This document shows, one piece after another, positions 1-11,714 of a stretch of DNA of 64,000 nucleotides. The position numbers were made by a program, and so were the translations under genes. Below the pieces are notes generated by a model that saw only the letters and a program-made list of their open reading frames with translations, was not told the origin of the DNA and ran no database searches. Origin of the DNA: Capitulum mitella (Eukaryota > Arthropoda > Thecostraca > Pollicipedomorpha > Pollicipedidae); the NCBI GenBank assembly GCA_030062745.1, contig CP099851.1:4089161-4153160 (forward strand), read 5' to 3'. How positions within the stretch are numbered: the first letter of the stretch is position 1; each line of letters starts with the position of its first letter.

Positions 1-776
1 ATAGTCATGTTTTGCTCAAGAAGCACGAGTCGTATTACAATGCTTGTATAATGTTAGCACAGGCGGCGCCAGGGACATGAAAAGGGGGAACTGTCATGGT
101 GACATGTTCTTGAGGTCAGCTTATGACCTTTAGCCTTAAATGACCTCTGATGACCTTAGAGTTGCTTGGAATGATCTTGTGTGCATTTATCTTATCTGAA
201 ATCGTTTCCAGTCATGTTAATTCACTCTTTTTCTAAAATTTCATTTCACGGCTGTTGTTGTATAAGGCATCGACATTCTAGGTCATAGTTCCGAGACCTG
301 ACCTGACATCAAGCTGAAACTTAGTACACAACCATAGAGCACCCTTCTACGTTATATATATTCCGTGTTTGGCATTTAAAACAATGGCGTTAAAATTGTA
401 GTCATAAGACCAAATTTTAACTTTTGACCTTGACCTGACCTCGCGAAGTGGTCCCAGACAAACGAAATTGAATTTGTATGTTGCCCAAGTATTTTCCTAT
501 ACATCCATATAACACGTTTTAAGTTTTATCTTAAAAACTCAGTTTTTGGCAGACGTTTGCCTTTTACCCTCAACAGTGGCAAAATGACCTGAGATGCCTC
601 CCAAAAAACGTTTTCTGGCTCCGTCCGTGAGCAAAATGGAATTACGAAATTTTGTCGCAATACGTAGAAGGAATAGATAGGAAAAGTCACCAAGTTTCGT
701 GAGGCTACGCCAAAAACCCTGGAGTTGGAGAGCAAAAAAAGAGGGGGTGCATTCAGCCCTCCTGCCGGGAATAGGG
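1..776 (-). mobile_element. TTAA element family 1, partial copy cut by window start
   Basis: The last ~776 bp of a non-autonomous, piggyBac-type DNA element. It ends in CCGGGAATAGGG followed by TTAA (777-780), as the complete copies do. The interior matches complete copies in the same order: the AGGTCA/TGACCT-rich block near 110-160, the block around 290-340, a second TGACCT cluster near 425-440, then the pyrimidine-rich segment before the end. The other terminus lies outside the window. There is no transposase frame; the two short open frames here recur as fragments in other copies and are not genes. Orientation is reversed relative to the 14839 and 49858 copies. Confidence 0.85.
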
Positions 777-1770
777 TTAATTAAGAACAATCCATAACGT
801 TGACGTATGCGAATACTGTTCCGAAAACCTACATAGCGGATCAGTTCAGTAACACATTTTAATGTCTGTTTTTATTGAAACATATATATCTAAAAATATG
901 TACCAACATTCTGTGCTCATCAGAAGACCATAAGAAGGTTCGCAACATTTTCTCGGCATTAATCTGAGAAATTCAAGGAATTTGGTGACTAGATATGATG
1001 AAATTTGCACTGCATTTGCTTCGAATATCAGCAGATAGTGTTAAGTTCTTCCGGAAAACTCGAAATCGTCATTCAATGCTCCCGTAGCAAATTGTGAAAT
1101 TTGTCGGACGGATCTGTTACAAATGACAAGTTGTTTTAACCCCTTTCTGTTACAAATGAAAGGGGTGCACGACATTTCAAGTCTGTAACCAAAATCTCTG
1201 TACCCAATCATCCTCTCCAAAGCATATCGGCAGTGCAGAGCCCACAGAGAATCTGTCTAGGTAGGGGTGCTTGAATTTGACCACAGGTGGTCAAACTCAG
1301 GTGAACTCAGTTTATTAGGTCTATTAAAATGAAATAGCTCGCAACGCGAAATTCCAAAGCACGGAGCCATACGCCCTACATCTCCTTTTTGCGATTGCAT
1401 GTATTATGTTGATAAGTTTCGGGCGAAGTCTCTCTCCATATATGTCTCATATGTCTCTCTATATGTCTCAATTTCGCCATATGACAGACTTATTGTGATA
1501 ACCGTAATTTCTCAAACTATGGAGAAACTGGAGTTTGTTTTTACGCATCAGGATCTAGCACTGCTTTAACATGCACTGAGATAAATATTAAACGGCATGG
1601 AAAAACGGCATGATCAGCTGCATCACACGAAAAAACATTCACCTAATTCTCACTGAATCACTGGATATATCCTCACAGACTGCAAAAGCAGCGATGTGAA
1701 AAAATCCCACGTTGTCACTAACCTGTATCCCTAATAAATGTCGGTGATAATGAAGTCCTCTTCGTACTCG
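777..1770. other. Intergenic, nothing recognised
   Basis: AT-rich single-copy-looking sequence without a convincing open frame, RNA gene or terminal repeat. A short direct repeat of the pentanucleotide-like phrase TATGTCTC occurs near 1440-1470. Confidence 0.5.
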
Positions 1771-2015
1771 ACACTTGTGGAGCTGCGGGAGCTCCGGACA
1801 CGTGCCGCTACAGCCGCGGCGCTGGAGCCGGCCCGCGCTCCCGTCGGCCGGTGACCACAGTCGGCGCCGACGGCCGGTGTGCAGCGTCGACGCCGACGGC
1901 CGCGGGCCAGCCGACAGAGTGAAACACACTGATCGCGTCCCCGCGGCGGCCGACGGCGTCGGCCGGACCCTGCGCCGGCGGCGGACTCCGACCCCGAACC
2001 GACCGACAGGGGCGC
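1771..2015. other. GC-rich CpG-dense segment beside a minisatellite
   Basis: A sharp switch to GC-rich, CpG-dense DNA just before the tandem array. Frames are open on both strands, which composition alone explains. It could be a promoter-type CpG-rich segment or a first exon, but I see no TATA box, splice junction or recognisable peptide. Confidence 0.35.
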
Positions 2016-2660
2016 TCTGGTACCGCTCCAGGCTCACGGGGAGAGGGGTACTGGTGCCGCTTCAGGCTGACGGGGAGAGGGGTACTGGTGCCGCTCCAAG
2101 CTGACGGGGAGAGGGGTACTGATACTGCTCGAGGCTGACGGGGAGCGGGGTAATGGTACCGCTCCAGGCTGACGAGGAGAGGAAGCAATGGTGCCGCTCC
2201 AGGCTGACGGGGAGCGGGGTAATGGTACCGTTCCAGGCTGACGAGGAGAGGAAGCAATGGTGCCGCTCCAGGCTGACGGGGAGCGGGGTAATGGTACCGT
2301 TCCAGGCTGACGAGGAGAGGAAGCAATGGTGCCGCTCCAGGCTGACGGGGAGAGGGGTACTGATACTGCTCCAGGCTGACAGGGAGAAGGGTACTGGTAC
2401 TGCTCCAAGCTGACGGGGAGAGGGTACCGTTCCAGGCTGACGGAGAGAGAGAGTACTGGAATCGCCCAGGCTGATGGAGAGAGGAAGCACTGGTCCTGCT
2501 TCAGACTGACGGGGAGAGGGAGTACTGGTAATAGGAAAAGGAATAGTGGCACCGCTCCAGACTGGCGGATGGAGTACTGGTACTGCTCCAGGCTGGCGGA
2601 CAGGGGCGCTCTGGTACCGTTCTTGACTGAAGGGAAGAGGATGCTGTTCCAGACTGACAG
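2016..2660. repeat. Minisatellite, ~34-bp unit with 69-bp higher-order repeat
   Basis: About 18 head-to-tail copies of a 34-35 bp unit with core CTCCAGGCTGACGGGGAGAG. Between about 2151 and 2357 a 34+35 dimer forms three nearly perfect 69-bp higher-order repeats starting at 2151, 2220 and 2289. Units decay toward 2660. Because 69 is divisible by 3, several frames stay open on both strands and give repetitive Pro/Ser/Arg-rich peptides. I treat these as artefacts, since three overlapping frames are open equally and no start, splice site or codon bias distinguishes one. Confidence 0.9.
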
Positions 2661-4420
2661 AGAGAGAGAGAGGGAGCTGTACGTGACCTGACGCTGCTAT
2701 CTCCCGCCTGCAGCCACAGGAATCGTTCACCGGTCCCGCGCTGCTCTGCCAGGCTATACGGAGCTGTGCCGTGGAGCAGGAGCTGTCCCGCCAGCCTCCG
2801 TGAAGTCGAGCTTTCAGCGACGCACCGCCAAACCCCGTCATCGATCATTCAGAGAGTGAAGCAGAATCGGAGCGTAAAGTTTTAAAGTCCTTGACATAAA
2901 GCCGTCAGTGTCAATCGGAAAGAGCCCTAATTAGTTTCCGTCTGTGGCCACAACATCACTTAGCGCATGTATTTTGGGTGACGCCAATTAAACACCACCG
3001 ACACTGGGATTCGTGGAAGTGTTTTTGAGGGTAGTATACTGCTATGCCGTTTGTTTTGTTTTGACCAAATAAACTCCACTAGCTCACGGGCAACAAGGAA
3101 ACAAGAGGATTTCGGCGCAGTGCAAGCCGTAACAAAAGAAAATCGTGAACAGAAGAAGCACTTCCAAAGCTGAGCCCCAGCCCACGTGCAGGTGTCAGGC
3201 GAACGGCGAGGAGAAAAAAGGCAGATCCGAGCCACGGCCAGTTCTGGAGAGGACTGGTGCGTTTTGAAAAAGCTCCCTGCGTTCTCCGCTGGGAGGCAGT
3301 TGGACCTGCAGGGCCAATAGGAATACCTTTTTCTGCTTACTCAAGCTTCCGCCGGGGTATATTAATATGACAGGTATATTAATATGACATTATCATTACA
3401 ACAAACCATTATGTACGCAAAAACAAAAGGCGTTTAGTCAGACCATGTTCACTTCCACAATGTAAAGCTCTCACGCCACATACCACGTCCACGTTTTCTC
3501 ATCTACACACGTCATGGTTGCATGGCAATATACTTCTTACATGTGTTTCCATTAAGCAACGCCTCTCTTGCCTTGCGTCACCGAACTTGCTCACAGTTCT
3601 AGGGGCAGTGGTCCAGTAATGAAAGGCAACCGCCTTACTTCAAATGCATCTAACTTTCCATTTATACGAGCAATGCATCTTCTCATCTCAATTGTTTTAG
3701 TGTTAATATCGCCAAATAGATCCAAAACAGCCGGATTATCCTGAGAGCGTTGATTGACTTTAAACTACTTCGCGTTCAATACGATTAAATTCACGACGTC
3801 ACTAGCTTCCAAACACCCGAGCAAGAGATTTGCATTTGATTAAACATGACTGCACTCTAGTTTAGCATTTACAACGGCAGACGATTCTTCGCAAAATCTT
3901 GCTGCATCCCCGCCCGCTAGGAAGACCTAAGGGAAGATATGCCTTTTTTCTTCTGACCCTTCCCCAAGCACCTGAAGATGGCCGAGGGCCCAGATTTATA
4001 AGTGCTAAACTTCCCCTCGTAATTTTTTTTCGTTCTTCAGCCTGCGCTGCAGCGGGATACAAGGAGGATTGTTTGGGCGACAACAAGACAGTTAATGACA
4101 ATGTAATATAGCATTACGTCTTATGGTGTTGCACAGGTTGCCGCTTAGGGCAATAAAGATTGCAAAAGTGTTCCACGAATTACGGAACGAAAACCGGCGT
4201 TGTGCTTCGTTGGAAATCCATTATACCTGTTCCATTGCCGCCTCAACATCCTCGTATTTTCGCCGTATTACGTCTGCCCTTTGCATCCCCAAACATTGTT
4301 TACGCGCAAGCATTGGATACCACCCTCAAGCAGAGTTTACGGGACCACGGCAATACGGCGCACGACAGCGCCGTGTAATTTAGCATAGCTGAGGATACAT
4401 TCACCGCTTATGTTTTGAGA
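2661..4420. other. Intergenic, nothing recognised
   Basis: No supportable gene. A 17-bp phrase, GGTATATTAATATGACA, is tandemly duplicated at about 3355-3390. Short frames at 2960-3235 (-) and 3862-4111 (both strands) have no recognisable domain. Confidence 0.45.
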
Positions 4421-4830
4421 AAAAGAGTGATTCCAGGTCATCTGTGGTCACCGAGCTATGACATCATTACTGAAGGCCTGCAGACCGAGTTTTGCGCCAA
4501 ATGATTGTTTTTTATGTTTTAGAGCAACAGGTATGCATAAACGGCAGATGATGGGCATGAAATCGGTTCAAAATGATAGTCCACATGCGAACAGGTCATT
4601 TTTAATAGATTTTTTGAAGGTCAAAAGGTCGGTGACATAATATGACCTTTTTGACCTTAGATATTTTCTATACGAATTGTTGCCACTGAATATGAATAAA
4701 GAAGACTCTTTTATATCAATTTTGGCCCTAAATGCATCGTTTTCACCTCCAGAAAATCGATTTATAGTTCAAAAACAGTAAACCTTACCTAACCTAGAAG
4801 GACATTGGTTGACCTAACGGAGGTCGACCG
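4421..4830. repeat. GGTCA-rich interspersed relic
   Basis: Contains several AGGTCA/TGACCT motifs (for example near 4435-4455, 4615-4660 and 4795-4830) and a phrase resembling ACGGAGCTATGACCT of the TTAA elements. It is probably a very old, unbounded relic of that class. No termini are visible. Confidence 0.3.
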
Positions 4831-5793
4831 TAGTATCGTTGGATGCCTGGGCACACAGCCACCGATCGCTCTTTGACCCTAGGCGCTAGCTCAGTTAGGA
4901 GCCAAATGGCGAGGACGGTACCTACCCCTCCTCGTCATCGTTGCGAATGAAAATCCCTCCAGTTCGGCAAGGGCTAAAGCATCGCAGGCTCGCCAGCCTG
5001 TGATGTGGTCGTCGCCGCCTATCGGTTGCCAGCAGCTGCCGCTGACGTGCCTGTTAGCGCCACGCAGCGGCAGGTGGCGGAACTTCCCTGACGGTCGGGA
5101 GGCAGGCTGGCTGGCTGGGCAGTGCAGTGGCTGGCGCGATCGGGGCAGCAGGCTGTGGTCCTGAGCTGCTGTTGCTGTTGCCAACAGCAACAGATTCAGC
5201 GTAGGCAGATGGACCAGCAGCTTTCCCCAGCCTTCCAAAGGACAGAATGAAGCGTACATTATGATTTCTTTCGACTACAGAACAGCGCCGCGAGAATTCA
5301 TCAAAGCGTCCTTTGCAGTCAGTTATTAATATCCATCCCTTTATTTACGCGTTGCGGTGAGCCTGACCATTCTTTCAACTTACGTGTTACACGTTCGTAT
5401 CCTCGTGGAACCGGGGCTGTTACGCACAGGGAAAAGCAACGTGGCGAAAAAATGCACGACAAACTTTGAACACAATGACGGTGGTATAAGAAGTGCGCGT
5501 GGGAATAGAAGATGTAGGTATAACAGCAGGTGTCCAGCCGAGCACAACATTCCATAAGGCATTGCTGTCAGACATGGGTAACCTGCTGAAAGGAAAGCGA
5601 GGACACGGATACGACAAGAAAAACATTTCTGCGATCTAAATAAAGCACATACGAGAGGTTCGTTAATTTACTCTGGAATCTGTCGTAAATCGTACCGCAA
5701 AATGTCCAACCGTCTAGACCAGTCGGATTTGATCTGTGCCTACCTACTCCTGCTTATCACGTGGCCCTCCAGAGAGTATCTGTAATGAATCAC
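4831..5793. other. Intergenic, nothing recognised
   Basis: A GC-rich stretch around 4890-5260 gives a 122-residue minus-strand frame with one hydrophobic stretch, but with no recognisable family, splice context or conserved copy. I see no other feature. Confidence 0.4.
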
Positions 5794-5796
5794 TAA

Positions 5797-6897
5797 CCCT
5801 GTTTACATGGGCAGCCGAAATCCGGATGGACCATGCGGTCGGCTCAGAGTCGCGTTTAGTGTCCCATGTAAACGCATGTAAGCCGTTCGGTAAATTCGAA
5901 TCACGCGCCGACTGAAATCCTCTCCCGAAGAGGGATTATCCCTTCAGGAAGGGATTTTATTTGGACTGAGCTGAGGTAAAAGACTACCTAAAAAGATATG
6001 TATGCATTACTGCATTACTATCATCCTGATATTTTACCATTCCAGGAAAGCATCTTTTTCGATGTTTGAGAGAGTTGCTAATAATGTTTTTCTGTACTGC
6101 TTCCACACCACGTTTTTGCTTTTCTACCTCTTTGTACGGCGCGTTTTCTCGTTTGATCAGCTGTTTGGGGGTGTTGGTACATGCGAGAAGATTGCGGGAA
6201 GTTCAAGGTCAGGGCGGCGGGTGCATATGAAACAAAAAGCGGAATGGAAGCTCAAGACAGACCCACCAAAGAGAAGAATAAAGACTGGGAAGAAGAAGAG
6301 ATAACTACAATGCCCGAGATGATCCAAGACTTGCAGATTTTTAAAGCTCTGGATGGGAAACGCCATAGGAATGCCCACGTGAGTGCAATCTGGAAACAAA
6401 GTATTTTAAGACACATAATTGTGGGAATATGAACCACAGAGTTCATGCACGTCTGTGATATTATGAGCATCGCAAGTTAGGGACCTCTGGATAATTTCAG
6501 CCACGAGCTGAACTTCAACTGCATTGTTCTTTTCAATTAACAGAACTTGAATCAGAAATTGAAATGATGCTTGAGCCCATTCTGGTAAATTGCATCCAAC
6601 TTTGTTTTTACTTGTAACTTTCTAACTACTAACTACTAACTTTCTCCGTCAATCGCCTGAACGCTACATGCGCCGTGGGCTGGGCAATGTATTAGTTTGT
6701 TTCAGGTTTGTCGTAAGTGCGCCATTTTTGCAGATAATTCGTTTCTCGATCCGGATTTCCGAAGCCACGACTCTTCGCGATTAAGCCGACGTCAAACCGC
6801 TTTCGCCCATGTAAACGCACTACGACGGAAGGATTACAGTCGCATTACCCGATCCTTTCATTATTCGGATTTTCTCCGGCTGCCCATGTAAACTGGG
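5797..6897. mobile_element. PIF/Harbinger-like element with TAA target duplication
   Basis: A 1.1-kb element with matching inverted termini: CCCTGTTTACATGGGCAGCC at 5797 and its complement, one mismatch, ending at 6897. It is flanked on both sides by TAA (5794-5796 and 6898-6900), the 3-bp TWA duplication typical of PIF/Harbinger insertions. The phrase CCCATGTAAACGC recurs inside both ends as a subterminal repeat. It encodes no transposase. The interior keeps a degraded frame resembling the Myb/SANT-like protein that accompanies Harbinger transposases, so this is probably a deletion derivative. Confidence 0.8.
6181..6432 (+). pseudogene. Remnant Myb/SANT-like domain of a Harbinger element
   Basis: An 83-codon frame inside the TAA-flanked element. 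Residues ~36-75 contain an acidic WEEEEI segment, then a helix-like stretch, then LDGKRHRNAHV, then IWKQ. This arrangement (W..EE....L....I...LDGKR.RN..V...I) is typical of Myb/SANT-like DNA-binding domains in PIF/Harbinger and related transposon proteins. The partner transposase is missing and the domain is short, so it is likely non-functional. The assignment rests on pattern recognition. Confidence 0.5.
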
Positions 6898-6900
6898 TAA

Positions 6901-7617
6901 ATGTCAGCTCTGCACCAGCCCCTTCCTGCCGTTCGACAACAGCCAGCTGACCTCAGGGCGTTTAAAGGTGGACCCGACCTCGGGCCAAGGCGCCAGCCAC
7001 GCACCCGGCGGCGGGCCTGACCAAACTGTCTCTAGTGTGGGTGCACTTACCACTGCAGAGTCTCTCACCAGTGTATGTCACGGGTAAATTCATGGAAACT
7101 GTGGCTCTAGTCTCTTCCCTAATAAGGCTGGAGGTGCAACATCGCCTTGATGTTATAGGCATGTAACCCGGCTTGTTATGGTGCTCTTGCCCGCACACGT
7201 TATTATAAGGGGAGTTATATTGCTTTGCTAAAATCCTGTAATACAATATTCCTTTGCTAAAATCCAAACGAATGATGATCGTGGACTATAAACGTCACGA
7301 CTGGATAGCATCTTCCATGGTGTTTTGAAAACCGTCCCATTTGGCCATCTTTGCGAGTTACATTTTCGGGCAGGTTATGGAGGATGGATGCTTACAAAAA
7401 AAAAACTTTGAGGACCACCACTTTTTATGTGTTTGGTGGTTTTACGTTCCTTAGAAACTGTAATACGGTTGAAATATTCAGCGTGCGATGGCATGTCAAA
7501 TGAAAGTCACCCGAAAGCTATCTGAAGTCGTGTCAGGTCACGATTTTTGCTGATCGTTCTGTGTCTGCCGAAGGGTGCCGATGAGATGACAACCGGATTT
7601 GTCTGAAGTAACTATGA
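6901..7617. other. Intergenic, nothing recognised
   Basis: No supportable gene. The 101-residue minus-strand frame at 6962-7267 has no recognisable domain. Confidence 0.4.
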
Positions 7618-7632
7618 CCATATATGTATGTA

Positions 7633-7685
<53 letters not shown>

Positions 7686-7700
7686 AAATGTATATATCGG
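7618..7700. repeat. (AT)n microsatellite
   Basis: About 45 bp of uninterrupted TA dinucleotides (7638-7680) flanked by imperfect TATG/TATA repeats. The tyrosine/isoleucine-rich frames crossing it are artefacts. A poly(T) run follows at about 7781-7797. Confidence 0.95.
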
Positions 7701-8139
7701 TATACTTGGACCGGATATTTTCTTTGACGCAGGTTTTTTTAACACTAGGGCATACTTTGCTTTCATTAGTTTTTCATCTGTTTTTTTTTTTTTTTTGATG
7801 GCTCGAACTATACGTTTCAGTTCATCATTCAGTCAGTGTAAAACTGGGCCGAATGTACACGTTTAGCACGACATTACTCTTAATGGGTTTGATTTAACAT
7901 TTCGCATGAAGCATTATCCATTTTCAAAATAACAGTGAGACTGCATCCCGATTTCACCTGGGTTTGAAATAAACCGCAATGCGCGTTCGCTCCTCGGCTA
8001 CCACACTTCCGTTATTTATGTTACATCAACACAGGATCACCCACACAGTTCTGAAGGGCCGAAGAACCCATACCTAATTTTACCCACGCATTCTGCAAAA
8101 TCATTTGAAGAGCTTCAGGGATACTCCCGCGTTTACTTG

Positions 8140-8420
8140 TTTGTTTAGTGTTGGACTGAATCGTCTGGTGTATATAGCTTCGAGGACGTGGAGTTTTCGT
8201 CGGTCGGTTGTAGATGTGATGATTTTTATGTGTCTGTGAGCTGCTGTTCGGTAAAAATGCTTCCGTGGGTGTCCTGCATGTGTGTCTTCGGTGCTCCGCC
8301 TTGCAAGTGCATGGTAAGACGTCTTGAGAGTGCTGTAGTAACACCAACTTAGTCTGAGTTTTGAAGTATACAATCTTGATATGGACAGGTTAACTAGTAG
8401 ACTACTTTGGTGCATTTGAG
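8140..8420 (-). pseudogene. GIY-YIG endonuclease domain of the Penelope-like element
   Basis: This lies downstream of the RT on the same strand. Readable motifs include CTKVVY, TCPYQDC, a VGVTT-like strand, the HAGHPRKHF stretch and KLHVLEAIYTRRFSPTLN. These match the C-terminal nuclease of EN+ Penelope-like elements, which nicks target DNA for insertion. It is split across at least two frames and has an in-frame stop after CTKVVY. Confidence 0.75.
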
Positions 8421-8583
8421 ATGTCCGTGTTTCTTGGTGGTGGTGTTCTGCATGATGAAGTGCGTGGTAATCTTGTTCTTATAGTGGGTTGCGGGCTTTA
8501 ACTAATGGTCTGCGTTGATGCATTTTTTTTTTGTTAGTTTTCAGTATTTGACGGATGACTTTTTCGTCTGTCTTCTGAGTTGA

Positions 8584-9518
8584 TCACATTTGATTGCAGT
8601 AAACCAGTTGGCGGGTCTTCGTCCTCTCTCCTTCGTTTGGTATGTTGTCGCGGTTTTTGCCCAGAAAAGTCCTGATCTCTTGGTCAGTGGTCTTGCTGGA
8701 GAAGCCGTTGTTCACCAGAAGCTGCTTCACTTGTTGAAGTTCTTGATCTACCAGTCTCCGGTTTGAGAAGGTCTTTATTGCTCTTCCGACGTAGGATCTG
8801 ACGACGGATAGTTGGTATCGTTCGGGGCATTCATTGGTTGCGATGAGGCACCGACCCGCGTCCATTGGCTTCCGGAAGACATTGGTTGTAAAGGTCTCAT
8901 TAGCGGCGTCAGTGTCGACGTCCATGAATGGGATCATATTTGTGACGCTCATCTCGGTGGTGAAGTTCATCACAGAGTTGTCTTTTGGAGCTGTTTGAAG
9001 TCGCAGAAGGTGCTGCTCATCTGCTACATCAACAAATATGTCGTCGACGTATCTGCAGTACATCGCTGGTCGCAGTGAGATGTCTTCTAAAGCTGCGTTT
9101 TCCGGGTAACCCATGTAGGTGTTGGCGAAGAGCGGTCCGAGAGGCAAGCCAATCGCCACACCGTTGATCTGGCGGTACAGGTGATCATCAGGACCTGTGA
9201 ACACTGCTTCACTGATACATGCTTGCAACATCTTCTCCAGCAGTGGTTTCGACATCTGGAGCGGCGGAAGCGTAGGATGATGACTGATGTTGTCGATGAT
9301 GATGTTGATTGTTTCTTGCACAGGAACGCTCGTAAATCAACTTTACACGTCTAGTGATGCCATGAGCTCTTTTGGATGGGTGGTTGTCAGAATGTTGACG
9401 AACTGATCCGTCGATTTGATGCTGTAGGTACCCAATGTGTAAGGTGAAAGAAGTTGGTTCAATCGTTTCATCAGTTCGTAAGTCGGTGTGGGGATCTGCG
9501 ATATGGTAGGGCGTAGGG
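8584..9518 (-). pseudogene. Penelope-like reverse transcriptase, disrupted
   Basis: The longest intact piece covers 8584-9321 (245 codons) and includes INGVAIGLPLGPLFAN, the CRYVDDIF catalytic box and a FRKPMDAG motif typical of Penelope-like RT. The reading frame continues upstream to about 9518 (LMKRLNQLLSPYTLGTY, then LMASLDV) but is broken by TAA and TGA codons where the family usually has Glu and Leu just before the FTSVPVQ motif. The catalytic Asp pair is preserved. It is a recently enough dead copy to be readable, but cannot make a full enzyme. Confidence 0.88.
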
Positions 9519-9789
9519 GGTTTGCCGACCTTGTGTATTTTTACACTGCCGTATGCGTATCCAGGTGTGAATTCTCCGGTGATCCTCTCTCACAGACGTA
9601 CGTTTAATTTTTAAAACAGTTCTCAAGAAACACTCTTGAGGCCAATTTTTTCCCCATCCGCCGTCCAAGACAGGACGGTTTAAAGCTTCATTTAGCACAC
9701 TCAAGACGCAAAAAGGGAACGTTTTAGGGTGATGAGGAACACAGTGCCGTACCGGTATGACTGCTTTTGTCACATTCGCTGATGCTTTG

Positions 9790-11712
9790 ACTTGCAGATG
9801 AACGCGTGGGCCGACTGCACCGCTTGTGCTACATCAGAATCACGGTCCAAGCATCATGATTAATGGGCGTGCATTACGACCATGCTTTTTCTGAGTTTCA
9901 AAGTGGCCGAGATCGAACAAAGTCATGATTCTGTGGCGATGTGGCTTCTTCAGGTCCACTTATGTCAGGAATTTCTGAAGAAAAATTATGCGGTGTCATT
10001 CCGCCCGGTCCATCGAGTGTGTATTTGTCTACCTGTCCTTGCTCTCTCTCCCCTCCCCATCCCTCCCTCTCTCTTATTGATGGAGCCTGGTCGTGGAAAA
10101 CCCACTCAGATTTGGCGTCTCCCGGACAGCAGGAGGCCCGGCCCGGCTCGGGAGCGATTGTGATGCGCTATCATGCTCCATGGTGGGTGGCTGGCGGGCT
10201 TCCCGGCAAGGAACGCGCTGCGCGCCGTCGCTGCTCTCTCCCTCTCTCCTTCCGCTCTCTCCTTTGCCCTGAGGAGTGGGGATGTTTAGATATTCGGGGC
10301 TGGTTGACCGTGCTGGTAGTTTGGAGTCAAGAGTATGAGGGCAGGCTCTACCGTCCATGACCTGACTCACCCAGACAACAACACACACGTTGAGATAGCT
10401 TGCCCTTGGGTAGGTATGCTCGTGAGTGAAGCAATTTTGGACTGTTCATGGTGGTTGCAGAAGCAAAACGTTAACGGTAACGATGGAACATCTCGCCTCA
10501 AGCATGATTTCCTTAGTAAGTCAATGTGTGTTTTTTTTTTTTTTAAACAGTGTAGCCAACTGCAGCTTCCGCATTGTGCAAGCCCTGATGCGCATTAAGC
10601 ACCGCAATCATTCTGATCGATGCTTTGTCGCGTTCCAAACCTGTAAATCCCAATATCAATCTTCTGAGATGGCAAGGGACGAACCCTGTCGCCGACAGAC
10701 CCTTGCACTAGCCTTCTGCGGCCTCCTCGCGATTTTCGCATGTCTGCATACGGATATACCTCCACGTCTGCACCCAACGTCACAAGTTAAAACCGATGAC
10801 GTCTTAGGTCTGTGTTATTTTCGCACTTTTTGTAAGCAGTGCCTCGCTGCCACCTTGGTCGCTGTCGCCTCCCCCCCTCCGCTACATACAATGGACGTAA
10901 CGATTTTTAACCACGAACCGGTACATGCGGGTCTGGCAAACTGCATGTCCGCTGTTCAGAATTCAAAAGTAAATTAACTCTGAGCAAGTGACATGCTTCA
11001 CTTCACAGCAACCGTACTCTGTTTGATCATTTAAGACCGGAAATGTCAGAAATGTTTCAGAGTGCCGCTGTATGAGAAAAGTTTATCCAAGACGTTATGT
11101 AAGTGAACGAGACGTCTCTTCAAACCTGATGCATGTTCAACAAGAACCGTAAGCTGTCATCACTCCTCGTCAGACTGTTCAGGCAGAAGCTACGTTGCTG
11201 AGTTCAGGGCTTGTAAAAACCACATTGTATGTCTTTGAAAATGTCATCATTGTTCTTACTGACATGACCTGGGGCTGTTGGTTACGTGTAAAATATGTAA
11301 ATGTTATAACTTAAACGACAGGAAACCTGCTTTTTCGGGCAATTGTTTGTGTAGTCTAAAAGTATTTTGGGTAGAGTGGGAAACATTTAATTCAGCTTAA
11401 CATTTACTTCAAGCTAAAATAATAAAAAGTAAGGAAATGTTCAATTCAGTTTAAAGCTTGCTCGCTTTTTCTGTTAGCGTGAAACGTCATGTTTTCTTAG
11501 AGACTGTGGCATCGGTAAAACGCATCATATGTATGCCCTCGTTACAGCTTGCCACATTAACTGGAATATCTTCGTATATGGTATTTCCTGTATTGGTGCA
11601 TCATTTCGAGACTGCAATGTTCCGCCTTGGTCTAACATTCAGAAACAGATTCGGATAGTCCAAAATATGTCGCTGATCACATTACCGGTACCCAATATTA
11701 GGGTAATACGTA
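9790..11712. other. Intergenic, nothing recognised
   Basis: A pyrimidine-rich stretch (about 10035-10080), a poly(T) tract (about 10528-10544) and several unremarkable short frames, including one of 139 codons at 9941-10360 (+) without a recognisable domain. No terminal repeats or RNA genes were seen. Confidence 0.4.
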
Positions 11713-11714
11713 GC

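Larger units (their letters stand above)
8120..9620 (-). mobile_element. Penelope-like retroelement, decayed (RT plus GIY-YIG endonuclease)
   Basis: Reading the minus strand from 9620 downward: a VKIHKVGK motif (~9546-9519), then after a one-base shift a PLRPTISQIP block, the finger/palm region, the catalytic YVDD motif and the thumb region of a Penelope-type reverse transcriptase. Further down (8420-8140) is a GIY-YIG-type endonuclease tail with a CPYQDC cysteine pair, a paired-histidine THAGHPRKH stretch and a DRRKLHVLEAIY block. That order, RT then C-terminal GIY-YIG, is the Penelope/EN+ arrangement. The element is dead: one frameshift in a C-run near 9520, two in-frame stops just before the FTSVPVQ motif (~9330), and shifts between RT and endonuclease. 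I could not define its ends. Confidence 0.88.

Noticed and set aside
1639-2848. Long Pro/Ser/Arg-rich open frames (up to 259 codons) on both strands
   Set aside because: They run through a minisatellite whose 69-bp unit is a multiple of three in GC-rich DNA, which keeps frames open on both strands; no splice sites or start context favour any of them.
7533-7866. Tyr/Ile-rich frames near 7.6 kb
   Set aside because: Generated by the (AT)n microsatellite.
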